Below, piece after piece: positions 33,921-41,617 of a stretch of 64,000 nt of DNA. The notes under the pieces are model-generated. The model saw only the letters and a list, made by a program, of their open reading frames with translations, ran no database searches and was not told the DNA's origin. The position numbers were made by a program, and so were the translations under genes. Source of the DNA: Flavobacterium sp. PMTSA4 (lineage in GTDB: Bacteria > Bacteroidota > Bacteroidia > Flavobacteriales > Flavobacteriaceae); the NCBI RefSeq assembly GCF_032098525.1, contig NZ_CP134890.1, forward strand, positions 1,426,001-1,490,000, in the 5' to 3' direction. Each line of letters starts with the position of its first letter. The first letter of the stretch is position 1.

Positions 33921-34202
33921 GTTTGTTTAATTTTAAAATTAATATAAACAAAGTTATAAGTTTACTTTATTGAGAATAATAGCAGTTTTTGTAGTTGTTA
34001 ACAAGGTTATTAACAATTGTGTTTTTATATCTTGTTGAAAATGTATTATTTATCATGTAGACAACTCTAAATTAACAATTCCCTTATTTTTAGAAAACAC
34101 AACGATTTGGAGTCAAAAATCCAATTTTAACCTTTAATTATGATTTACAATCACAATAAAATTGTCTATGAGACGTTAATTAAAGAACATAAATAATACT
34201 AT
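33921..34202. other. Intergenic region between divergent porin genes
   Basis: This 282-nt region holds the -7 element (33949-33956) and the tandem repeat (33994-34016) of the second porin on the minus strand, plus the leader of the third porin on the plus strand. I see no gene or further structure. Confidence 0.5.
33994..34016 (-). repeat. Tandem 12-nt repeat upstream of the second porin gene
   Basis: GTTGTTAACAAG followed by GTTATTAACAA. It matches the repeat at 33243-33265 with one change and has the same distance to the -7 element. Confidence 0.7.
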
Positions 34203-34739
34203 ATGAAAAAATCAATCTTATTATTAGCAGTAGTGTTTAGCTTTGGAAGCATGAACGCTCAAATGTTTCAGTTCGGTTTAAAAGCTGGTGCCAATTTTTC
34301 AAATCTAGAAGGAAATGATATTAGTGGTTCTACCTATACCAGTTTTCATTTTGGTGCTGTAGTTGAACTCAAGTTATTAGAAAACTTATCGCTTCAACCT
34401 GAATTACTCTATTCATCACAAGGAACAAAAATTGATGAGGCAGGATTTAAAGACATTAATTATAACTATTTTACGGTTCCGGTTTTGGCAAAGTTTTATT
34501 TAATTAGCAAAAAATTAAGTCTAGAAGTTGGACCACAGTTTTCATTCTTAGTTAATGAAAGCGTTTCGGATCAATTTGAAGGTGAAACGTTTGATTTTGC
34601 TCTTGCTGGCGGTTTAGGTTATAATATTACTGAACACTTTTTTGTTCAAGGCAGATATGTTCTTGGATTGACTGAAGCTAATAAAGATGCCGAAGTTACC
34701 AATAGAGTTATACAATTTTCTGTTGGTTACAAATTTTAG
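34203..34739 (+). CDS. Outer-membrane beta-barrel protein, third copy
   Basis: A 178-residue protein with a signal peptide (M-K-K-S-I-L-L-L-A-V-V-F-S, cut after M-N-A) and the porin-family start F-G-L-K-A-G-A-N-F-S-N-L. It ends in S-V-G-Y-K-F. It is clearly of the same general barrel family as its two neighbours, but its upstream region is not the duplicated one. It is read divergently and has its own terminator. Confidence 0.85.
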   Translation: MKKSILLLAVVFSFGSMNAQMFQFGLKAGANFSNLEGNDISGSTYTSFHFGAVVELKLLENLSLQPELLYSSQGTKIDEAGFKDINYNYFTVPVLAKFYLISKKLSLEVGPQFSFLVNESVSDQFEGETFDFALAGGLGYNITEHFFVQGRYVLGLTEANKDAEVTNRVIQFSVGYKF

Positions 34740-34765
34740 CCCCATACTTTTATATACTTTAATTT

Positions 34766-34797
34766 AAAAACCGTTGTCAATATGATAGCGGTTTTTT
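34766..34797 (+). terminator. Terminator of the third porin gene
   Basis: ACCGTTGTC pairs with GATAGCGGT with G-U wobbles and is followed by six Ts. The preceding A run pairs with the Ts. Confidence 0.8.
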
Positions 34798-34819
34798 ACT
34801 TTTACTAAAAATACTCACA

Positions 34820-35233
34820 ATGAAGATAATTATTATCAATGGTCCCAACTTGAATTTATTAGGAAAAAGAGAACCTGAAATTTATGGAAACAAAACTTTT
34901 GATGATTTTTATCAAGAACTGAAATTAAAGTATAACACATTTGATTTAGACTATTATCAAAGTAATATTGAAGGCGAACTGATTGATAAACTTCAAGAAG
35001 TAGGTTTTAGTTATGACGGAATTATATTGAATGCTGCTGCTTATACTCATACTTCTGTTGGTATTGCTGATGCAGTGAAAGCAATTACAACACCTGTGAT
35101 TGAAGTACATATTTCAAATACTTTTGCTCGTGAAGAGTTTAGACATCATTCGTTTTTATCTCCAAATGTTAAAGGAATAATAATTGGTTTTGGAATGAAA
35201 AGTTATGAATTAGCTTTACAATCGTTTATCTAA
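34820..35233 (+). CDS. Type II 3-dehydroquinate dehydratase
   Basis: A 137-residue enzyme of the shikimate pathway. It removes water from 3-dehydroquinate. The start I-I-N-G-P-N-L-N-L-L-G-K-R-E-P contains the catalytic loop, Tyr22 lies in P-E-I-Y-G, Asn71 in L-N-A-A-A-Y-T-H, His97 in E-V-H-I-S-N and Arg108 further on. The type II fold forms dodecamers. A DUF5686 gene follows after 14 nt, an odd pairing that is probably only positional. Confidence 0.95.
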   Translation: MKIIIINGPNLNLLGKREPEIYGNKTFDDFYQELKLKYNTFDLDYYQSNIEGELIDKLQEVGFSYDGIILNAAAYTHTSVGIADAVKAITTPVIEVHISNTFAREEFRHHSFLSPNVKGIIIGFGMKSYELALQSFI

Positions 35234-35247
35234 ATAATCAAAGCCAT

Positions 35248-37704
35248 ATGAAATTAAAATTTACGCTATTACTTTTCTTTTTTTCGTTAGTTATTCATTC
35301 TCAAATAAAAGGTGTTGTTAAAGACGTTGATGGAAAACCATTGCCTTTTGTAAACATATTTGAAGAAAACACATATAATTCAACAACTACTAATGATTTA
35401 GGAAGATTTGAACTAAATATTAAAACTCCGGGAAAGCATGTAATTCTATTCCAATATTTAGGTTACAAAACTTCAAAGCAAGTTGTTGAAATTTCAAATA
35501 TGCCAATTGATTTAGAAGTTACCTTATTTGAAGAAAACATTACACTAAATGAGGTTATTATTGACAAAGGAATTAATCCTGCTGACGAAATCATTAGAAA
35601 TGCTATAAAAAATAAAAAGATAAACACCGAAAAAGCATCAAGATATACTGCTGATTTTTATTCAAGAGGAATTTTTAGAGTTAAAAATTTGCCTAAAAAA
35701 ATATTAGGTCAAAAATTAGATTTCTTTGATGAAGTGATAGATTCAACTCGTAGTGGAATTTTGTATTTATCAGAAACTGTCTCAAAAGTAACGTTTCAAA
35801 AACCAGACAAATTGAAAGAAGTAATTATTGCTTCAAAAGTCAGTGGAAATGATAATGGTTTTAGTTTTAACAACGCAGCTTCAGCCAACTTTGATTTTTA
35901 TGACAACTATTTAGAATTTGACACCAATGTAGTATCGCCAATTGCAGATAATGCCTTCAATTATTATAAATATACTTTTGAAGGTTCATTTTTTACCGAG
36001 AACAGACAACAAATTAATAAAATAAAAGTACTTCCAAAAAGAGCTACAGAACCTGTAATGTCTGGATACATTTATATTGTTGATGATTCGTATGCAATTT
36101 ATGCTGTTGATGTAACATTTACTGGAAAGCAAATTCAAAATCCTGCATTGAATACTTTGACTCTAAAGCAAAGTTTTAGTTATAACAACAACACTAAAAT
36201 TTGGACAAAAAACACTCAAACCTTAGATTTTGATGCTGGAATGCTTGGTGTAAATATATCGGGAAGATTTACTTATGTGTTTTCTAATTTTGAGTTTCCT
36301 GAAAAATTTGAGAAAAAAACTTTTACTGCCGAAGTTTTGCGTTTTGAAGAAAATGCAAACAAAAAAGAAGATTCTTTTTGGAATACGATTAGACCAGTTC
36401 CTTTAACCGAAGAAGAAATTACAGATTACACTAAAAAAGATGCTTTACAAGAAAAAAAGAAATCGCAAGTGTATTTAGATTCTATTGATGATAAGAGAAA
36501 TAAGTTTCATTTTATGGATGTTTTAAATGGATATACTTATTCAAATTCATTCAAAAAATGGAGAATAACGTATGATGGACCAATTATGAATACCTCATTT
36601 AACACAATTCAAGGTTGGAATACAAGTGTTGGTTTATCGTTCTTTAAAAGAAATGAAGATAAAAATACGTATTATCAATTTGGTTCAAATGTTGCCTATG
36701 GTTTTTCAGATGAAGCTTTTAGACCAACTGCTTATTTTTCTGCTAAACTAAACAATAAATCGAAGTCGTATTTATCTATTTATGGCGGAAACATTGCTAC
36801 ACAATTTAATAGAGAAGAACCAATTTCTAAATTGGTAAATACAGTTAGCACGCTTTTCTTCAAAAACAATTTCATGAAATTATATGAGAAAAATTATATT
36901 GCTGCTAATTTTTCAAGAGAAGTTTTTAATGGGTTGAATATGAGTTTAGGTTTGGAATATTCCGAGCGAAAACCTCTGTATAACACAACCGATTATACCG
37001 TAATTAAATCGGATGATTTATATACTTCAAACAATCCTTTATTGCCATTTGATTTTTCTATTCCAGCTTTAGAAAAACATAATTTAGCAAAACTAACTGT
37101 TGGTGCGAGAATAAAATTTGGACAACAGTACATTACTCGTCCTGACGGAAAATACAACATTAGCAACGATAAATATCCAACACTTTCTTTAGGCTACGAA
37201 AAAGGTTTCTCTGGAAATGAAAGTCAATACAATTTTGATAAAATTGCCGCCAGAGTTACTCAAAACTTAATATTAGGTAACAAAGGCGAACTTTCGATTA
37301 ATATTAAAGGTGGAAAGTTTTTTAATGCCGATGGAATTTCGTTTGTAGATTATAAACATTTTAACGGAAATCAAACGCATTTTAATCGCGGTGATATGAC
37401 AAATTCATTCAATTTATTGCCTTATTATTCGTCAAGTACTAATGATAGCTATTTTGAAACTCATTTAGAGCATAATGATAAAGGATATATCATGAACAAA
37501 ATTCCTTTGCTAAACAAACTCCAATCAAAATTAATGCTTGGCTTTAAAAATCTAGCCATTCCGGAGCGAAATCCATATCAGGAATTTTCAGTTGGTTTTA
37601 GTAATCTAGGTTTTGGTAAATTCAGAATTTTTAGAATTGATTACATTCGCGCCTATCAAAGCGGTTATCAAGGTGATGGTGTTATGTTTGGCTTAAGTTT
37701 TTAA
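35248..37704 (+). CDS. DUF5686 outer-membrane protein with carboxypeptidase-like domain
   Basis: An 818-residue protein. The signal peptide (to about 19) precedes a carboxypeptidase-regulatory-like domain (about 22-100, K-G-V-V-K-D-V-D-G-K-P-L-P-F-V-N-I) and a long DUF5686 region with the aromatic/polar alternation of an outer-membrane barrel, ending G-V-M-F-G-L-S-F. No TonB plug is evident. The function of the family is unknown. It is 14 nt from aroQ. Its stop shares TTAA with the convergent TSUP gene (4-nt overlap). Confidence 0.85.
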   Translation: MKLKFTLLLFFFSLVIHSQIKGVVKDVDGKPLPFVNIFEENTYNSTTTNDLGRFELNIKTPGKHVILFQYLGYKTSKQVVEISNMPIDLEVTLFEENITLNEVIIDKGINPADEIIRNAIKNKKINTEKASRYTADFYSRGIFRVKNLPKKILGQKLDFFDEVIDSTRSGILYLSETVSKVTFQKPDKLKEVIIASKVSGNDNGFSFNNAASANFDFYDNYLEFDTNVVSPIADNAFNYYKYTFEGSFFTENRQQINKIKVLPKRATEPVMSGYIYIVDDSYAIYAVDVTFTGKQIQNPALNTLTLKQSFSYNNNTKIWTKNTQTLDFDAGMLGVNISGRFTYVFSNFEFPEKFEKKTFTAEVLRFEENANKKEDSFWNTIRPVPLTEEEITDYTKKDALQEKKKSQVYLDSIDDKRNKFHFMDVLNGYTYSNSFKKWRITYDGPIMNTSFNTIQGWNTSVGLSFFKRNEDKNTYYQFGSNVAYGFSDEAFRPTAYFSAKLNNKSKSYLSIYGGNIATQFNREEPISKLVNTVSTLFFKNNFMKLYEKNYIAANFSREVFNGLNMSLGLEYSERKPLYNTTDYTVIKSDDLYTSNNPLLPFDFSIPALEKHNLAKLTVGARIKFGQQYITRPDGKYNISNDKYPTLSLGYEKGFSGNESQYNFDKIAARVTQNLILGNKGELSINIKGGKFFNADGISFVDYKHFNGNQTHFNRGDMTNSFNLLPYYSSSTNDSYFETHLEHNDKGYIMNKIPLLNKLQSKLMLGFKNLAIPERNPYQEFSVGFSNLGFGKFRIFRIDYIRAYQSGYQGDGVMFGLSF

Positions 37705-38468
37705 GCAAAGAAAACATCATAACCAAATCGTAGTAATGCCAAAATAACTACTGCTAAAAAGAAAATTCTAATAAATGAATTTCCTTTTTTGATGGCTAAT
37801 TTTGATCCTAAAAAACCACCCAAAGCATTGCAAAAAGCCATTGGAATGGCGATTGCCCAAATTATTTTTCCTTTAGAAACAAATAAACATATCGAACCAA
37901 AATTAGTGGCAAGGTTTACCATTTTGGCATTTGCAGAAGCATGAAGAAAATCGAAGCCTAAAACAGAAACAAAAGCTAACACTAAGAAACTACCGGTTCC
38001 TGGACCAATAAATCCATCATAAAAACCAACAAGCATGCTTATCAATAAAGCAAAAAACAACTGTTTATTAGCTGATAAATTTTTATGCCTGAATTGTCCA
38101 AAATCTTTCTTTCTGAACGTGTAAATTGCCAATCCTACTAAAATTAACAGCAACAAAGGCTTCATGAAATCATTGCTTACAATAGTTAGTAAATTTGAGC
38201 CTAAATAAGCAAAGCAAAACGATACAATTGCCATTAATAAAAGTAATCGCCAATTTATATCAACTCTTTTTAAATATTGGTAAGTTGCAAAACTAGTTCC
38301 GCTAAAAGCAGGAATTTTTAAACTACCAATTACATTAGCTACAGAAAGATTTGGAAGCATAATCATTGTTACTGGAGTTTGAATTAATCCGCCGCCGCCA
38401 ACAATTGCATCAACAAAACCAGAGAAAAAAGAAGCAATACAAAGAATGACAATTATGTAAGTTTCCAT
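37701..38468 (-). CDS. TSUP family transporter (TauE/SafE type)
   Basis: A 255-residue membrane protein with about eight hydrophobic segments. The start (F-F-S-G-F-V-D-A-I-V-G-G-G-G-L) and the second half (G-F-Y-D-G-F-I-G-P-G-T-G-S-F-L) carry the paired motif typical of the TauE/SafE sulfite/organosulfonate exporter family. The substrate is not fixed by sequence. It overlaps the DUF5686 stop by 4 nt and is preceded by the murA terminator, so it is its own unit. Confidence 0.88.
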   Translation of the reverse strand: METYIIVILCIASFFSGFVDAIVGGGGLIQTPVTMIMLPNLSVANVIGSLKIPAFSGTSFATYQYLKRVDINWRLLLLMAIVSFCFAYLGSNLLTIVSNDFMKPLLLLILVGLAIYTFRKKDFGQFRHKNLSANKQLFFALLISMLVGFYDGFIGPGTGSFLVLAFVSVLGFDFLHASANAKMVNLATNFGSICLFVSKGKIIWAIAIPMAFCNALGGFLGSKLAIKKGNSFIRIFFLAVVILALLRFGYDVFFA

Positions 38469-38490
38469 AAGTTATTAAAGTCCAAAAAAA

Positions 38491-38524
38491 ATCCAAATTT
38501 CAATCTTTAAATTGAAATTTGGAT
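38491..38524 (-). terminator. Terminator of the murA operon
   Basis: ATCCAAATTTCAAT (38491-38504) pairs perfectly with ATTGAAATTTGGAT (38511-38524) around a 6-nt loop, and eight Ts follow on the minus strand. It ends the DUF493-DUF4290-murA unit. Confidence 0.9.
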
Positions 38525-38548
38525 ATAGATACATTTTACATTTTATAA

Positions 38549-39859
38549 TTATACTCTAACAATGTTGGCTCCAAGTGCACGAAGTCTTTCATCAATGCGT
38601 TCGTAACCTCTATCAATTTGTTCAATATTTTGAATAGTTGATGTTCCTTTTGCAGAAAGCGCAGCAATTAATAATGAAATTCCAGCTCTAATATCAGGAG
38701 AAGACATAACTGTTGCTTTTAGTTGAGATTTAAAATTATGTCCCATAACCACAGCTCTGTGCGGATCGCAAAGCATAATTTTTGCGCCCATATCGATTAG
38801 TTTATCCACGAAGAATAAACGACTTTCAAACATTTTTTGATGAATTAACACATCTCCATCAGCTTGTGTAGCAACAACCAAAACAATGCTCAATAAATCA
38901 GGTGTAAATCCTGGCCAAGGTGCATCGGCAATGGTTAAAATTGAACCATCAATATCTGTTTTTATTTGATAACCTTTTGTATGTGCAGGAATATAAATAT
39001 CATCATCTCTTCTTTCAAGAGTAATACCTAATTTTCTAAAGACATTTGGAATAACTCCTAAATTATCCCAAGAAACATTTTTAATTGTAATCTCACTTCT
39101 TGTCATAGCCGCAAGACCAATCCAAGAACCAATTTCAATCATATCGGGTAAAATTCTGTGAGTACAACCACCAAGTGATTCAACTCCTTCTATAATTAAC
39201 ATATTAGAACCAACACCTTTTATGTTTGCACCCATTGAGTTCAACATTTTACACAATTGTTGCAAATAAGGTTCACAAGCAGCATTATAAATTGTTGTTG
39301 TTCCTTCTGCTAAAACAGCAGCCATAACAATGTTAGCTGTTCCAGTAACTGAAGCTTCGTCAAGCAACATGTAGGTTCCATTTAATCTTCCTTTATTTTC
39401 AACGCCATAAAAATGATCTTCTCTTTCGTATCTGAACTTTGCTCCAAGATTAATAAAACCTTCAAAATGCGTATCTAAGCGACGACGTCCAATTTTATCT
39501 CCACCAGGTTTTGGAATATAACCTTTTCCAAATCTTGCTAACAATGGTCCAACAATCATAATAGAACCGCGAAGACTTCCGCCTTCTTTTTTGAAAGCTT
39601 CTGTTTCAAGATAACCAACATTTACTTCATCTGCTTGAAAAGTTAAAGAACCATGTCCATTTTTTTGAATTTTTACTCCAAGATTACCTAATAATGTAAT
39701 TAATTTATTTACATCGATAATATCTGGAATATTGTTTATTGTTACTTTTTCATGAGTTAATAAAACAGCACACAATATCTGTAATGCTTCATTTTTTGCT
39801 CCTTGTGGTTGTACTTCACCTTTTAATTGAATTCCACCTTCTATTTTGAATGTACCCAT
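38549..39859 (-). CDS. UDP-GlcNAc enolpyruvyl transferase MurA with Asp in place of catalytic Cys
   Basis: A 436-residue MurA, which makes the first committed step of peptidoglycan synthesis. The start I-E-G-G-I-Q-L-K-G-E-V-x-P-Q-G-A-K-N-E-A and later motifs are as expected. In the active-site loop, where E. coli has P-G-G-C-T-I-G (Cys115), this protein reads P-G-G-D-K-I-G with Asp121. Cys-to-Asp MurA is still active and is known to be insensitive to fosfomycin. Last of three genes: DUF4290 is 26 nt upstream and DUF493 before that. Confidence 0.95.
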   Translation of the reverse strand: MGTFKIEGGIQLKGEVQPQGAKNEALQILCAVLLTHEKVTINNIPDIIDVNKLITLLGNLGVKIQKNGHGSLTFQADEVNVGYLETEAFKKEGGSLRGSIMIVGPLLARFGKGYIPKPGGDKIGRRRLDTHFEGFINLGAKFRYEREDHFYGVENKGRLNGTYMLLDEASVTGTANIVMAAVLAEGTTTIYNAACEPYLQQLCKMLNSMGANIKGVGSNMLIIEGVESLGGCTHRILPDMIEIGSWIGLAAMTRSEITIKNVSWDNLGVIPNVFRKLGITLERRDDDIYIPAHTKGYQIKTDIDGSILTIADAPWPGFTPDLLSIVLVVATQADGDVLIHQKMFESRLFFVDKLIDMGAKIMLCDPHRAVVMGHNFKSQLKATVMSSPDIRAGISLLIAALSAKGTSTIQNIEQIDRGYERIDERLRALGANIVRV

Positions 39860-39885
39860 TTGTTTAAAGAAAATTTCTGAGTTTA

Positions 39886-40578
39886 TTAATTGTTTTTACG
39901 TTGAAAGGGTTTTTTACTTTTATTCTTGTTCTTTGTATTTTGAACATTACTTTTATTAGAAGTTTTTTTATTTGTTCGCAACAAATCAGATGTATTTAAT
40001 AATTCTTCATCGCTTTGCAGTAGATTTATTTTCCCTTTTGAAAGTTCATAAAGGTGTTCAAAAATCACTGAATCTGTTACAGTATCTTTGTTCCAACTAA
40101 GGAAAGATTTTTTCATATGATTTGCAATAACTTTTATTAAAGCACTTTTCATATCGCCATCATCCCAACTGTTAGCCACATCAATCATGTAGGTAATATT
40201 ATTACCATAGAAGCGGTATTTTGGGTTTTTTTGTGGATAATCTAATTTATCAGGCTTTAAATTTATTACCTCTCGAGTTGGAACTGGATATGGAGAATCT
40301 ACATCCAATTTAAAATCAGACATAATAAATATCTGATCCCATAATTTATGTTGAAAATCAGGAACATCACGTAAATGAGGATTTAAACTTCCCATTACCT
40401 GAATAATATAATTTGCAGCTTTGTTTCGCTCATCTCTATCTTCAATAACAGTTGCCTGATCAATCAATTTTTGTAAATGACGACCATATTCAGGAATAAT
40501 TAAATGTGGACGTTCTGCATTATATTCTAAATGATGAACTACATCATTAGCGTTTTCTTTTATATATTTTTGATTCAT
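39886..40578 (-). CDS. DUF4290 family protein
   Basis: A 230-residue cytosolic protein whose N-terminal two-thirds (Y-N-A-E-R-P-H-L-I-I-P-E-Y-G-R-H-L-Q, L-R-D-V-P-D-F-Q-H-K-L-W-D and Y-R-F-Y-G-N-N-I) match DUF4290, a Bacteroidetes-specific family. The last 40 residues are low complexity and very basic (N, K, S rich), possibly binding nucleic acid. It is 2 nt from DUF493 and 26 nt from murA, so its role may relate to cell-wall growth. That is inference. Confidence 0.85.
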   Translation of the reverse strand: MNQKYIKENANDVVHHLEYNAERPHLIIPEYGRHLQKLIDQATVIEDRDERNKAANYIIQVMGSLNPHLRDVPDFQHKLWDQIFIMSDFKLDVDSPYPVPTREVINLKPDKLDYPQKNPKYRFYGNNITYMIDVANSWDDGDMKSALIKVIANHMKKSFLSWNKDTVTDSVIFEHLYELSKGKINLLQSDEELLNTSDLLRTNKKTSNKSNVQNTKNKNKSKKPFQRKNN

Positions 40579-40580
40579 CT

Positions 40581-40865
40581 TTAAAGTGAAATTATACCAT
40601 CAATATTAGAAACTTCAATATACTTTTCTACAACATCATCAGGTGTTTTCATTGTAACATTTACTGATAAACTTGTATATTTTCCAGTTTTTGATTGATG
40701 TGTTTGTATTACAGCACCCATATTATCGAAAGCGTTTTCTACTTCTTCAATTTTTTTGGGATCTGTTGGAACTATAAATTTATATAAATATTCACTTGGC
40801 CAATTGGAAGTATTATTTAATTCTTCTTTAAGTCTAATGTAAAATTCTTCTGTTTTCTTATCCAT
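40581..40865 (-). CDS. DUF493 (YbeD-like) family protein
   Basis: A 94-residue protein with the ACT-like fold of DUF493: F-Y-I-R-L-K-E-E-L, W-P-S-E-Y-L-Y-K-F-I-V-P and G-K-Y-T-S-L-S-V-N-V-T. Such proteins are usually small regulators; in E. coli YbeD lies near lipoate genes. Here it is the first gene of the DUF4290/murA operon, with 2 nt to the next gene. The ligand is unknown. Confidence 0.88.
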   Translation of the reverse strand: MDKKTEEFYIRLKEELNNTSNWPSEYLYKFIVPTDPKKIEEVENAFDNMGAVIQTHQSKTGKYTSLSVNVTMKTPDDVVEKYIEVSNIDGIISL

Positions 40866-40988
40866 TTGAGGTAATTATACGCAAATATACTATTTTGGAA
40901 TTACAATTAATAATTACTCATTATTTACCTAAATTAATTTCTTTAAAATATATCGATGTATTAAAAAGGTTATTTTAAATACTTTCAA

Positions 40989-40996
40989 TAAATTTG
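40989..40996 (+). promoter_or_regulatory. -7 element of the AAA NTPase gene
   Basis: TAAATTTG matches the consensus. It implies a start of transcription near 41002, so the TTG start at 41014 would have a leader of only about 12 nt. No clear -33 TTG is seen. Confidence 0.5.
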
Positions 40997-41013
40997 CGGC
41001 TTATTTCAAAATT

Positions 41014-41550
41014 TTGGAAAAAGAAATTATTGTAATTACTGGCGGACCAGGAACTGGAAAAACAACTATAATCGATGGACTAATCGAACAAGGTTACTCA
41101 TGTTTTCCTGAAATTTCTAGACAAATTACTATGGAGGCCAAAAAACAAGGAATTGAACAATTATTTCTCGAAAAACCACTTTTGTTCAGCGAACTTTTGC
41201 TTGAAGGAAGAAAAAAACAATTTGAAAATGCCATTCAAGATTCAAATGATATTGTTTTTTTAGACCGTGGTGTTCCTGACATTTTAGCTTATATGCATTA
41301 TATTGGTGACAGTTACCCAGCTTTTTTTGATCAAGCTTGTATTGATATTAAATATTCCAAAATCTTTGTGTTACCGCCATGGGAAGAAATTTATATTAGT
41401 GATGAAGCTCGTTATGAAAATTTTGAACAAGCAAAATTGATTTTCGACCATCTGAAAGAAACTTATAAAAAATACAACTACGAATTAATTGAAGTCCCAA
41501 CCGGCACTATTGAAGACAGGATTCAATTTATTTTAAATAAGTTGTCTTAA
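41014..41550 (+). CDS. AAA-type NTPase (AAA_28), TTG start
   Basis: A 178-residue P-loop protein. Walker A is I-T-G-G-P-G-T-G-K-T-T (about 8-18) and Walker B ends D-I-V-F-L-D-R-G (about 84-91); R-G-V-P-D fits the AAA_28 group. The start is TTG at 41014: no in-frame ATG lies upstream before a stop or after the -7 element, and the first internal ATG would lose the P-loop. Proteins of this group are nucleotide kinase-like. The recQ gene follows after 67 nt. Confidence 0.8.
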   Translation: MEKEIIVITGGPGTGKTTIIDGLIEQGYSCFPEISRQITMEAKKQGIEQLFLEKPLLFSELLLEGRKKQFENAIQDSNDIVFLDRGVPDILAYMHYIGDSYPAFFDQACIDIKYSKIFVLPPWEEIYISDEARYENFEQAKLIFDHLKETYKKYNYELIEVPTGTIEDRIQFILNKLS

Positions 41551-41617
41551 ATTTTATTCTTTTATTTATTTTAAATTTCATTAGCTTTGATAAACTCAAA
41601 GAAATTATCTTTTATAA

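Noticed and set aside
38806..38814. DnaA-box-like TTATCCACG
   Set aside because: It is within the murA coding sequence and has one mismatch; it looks like chance.
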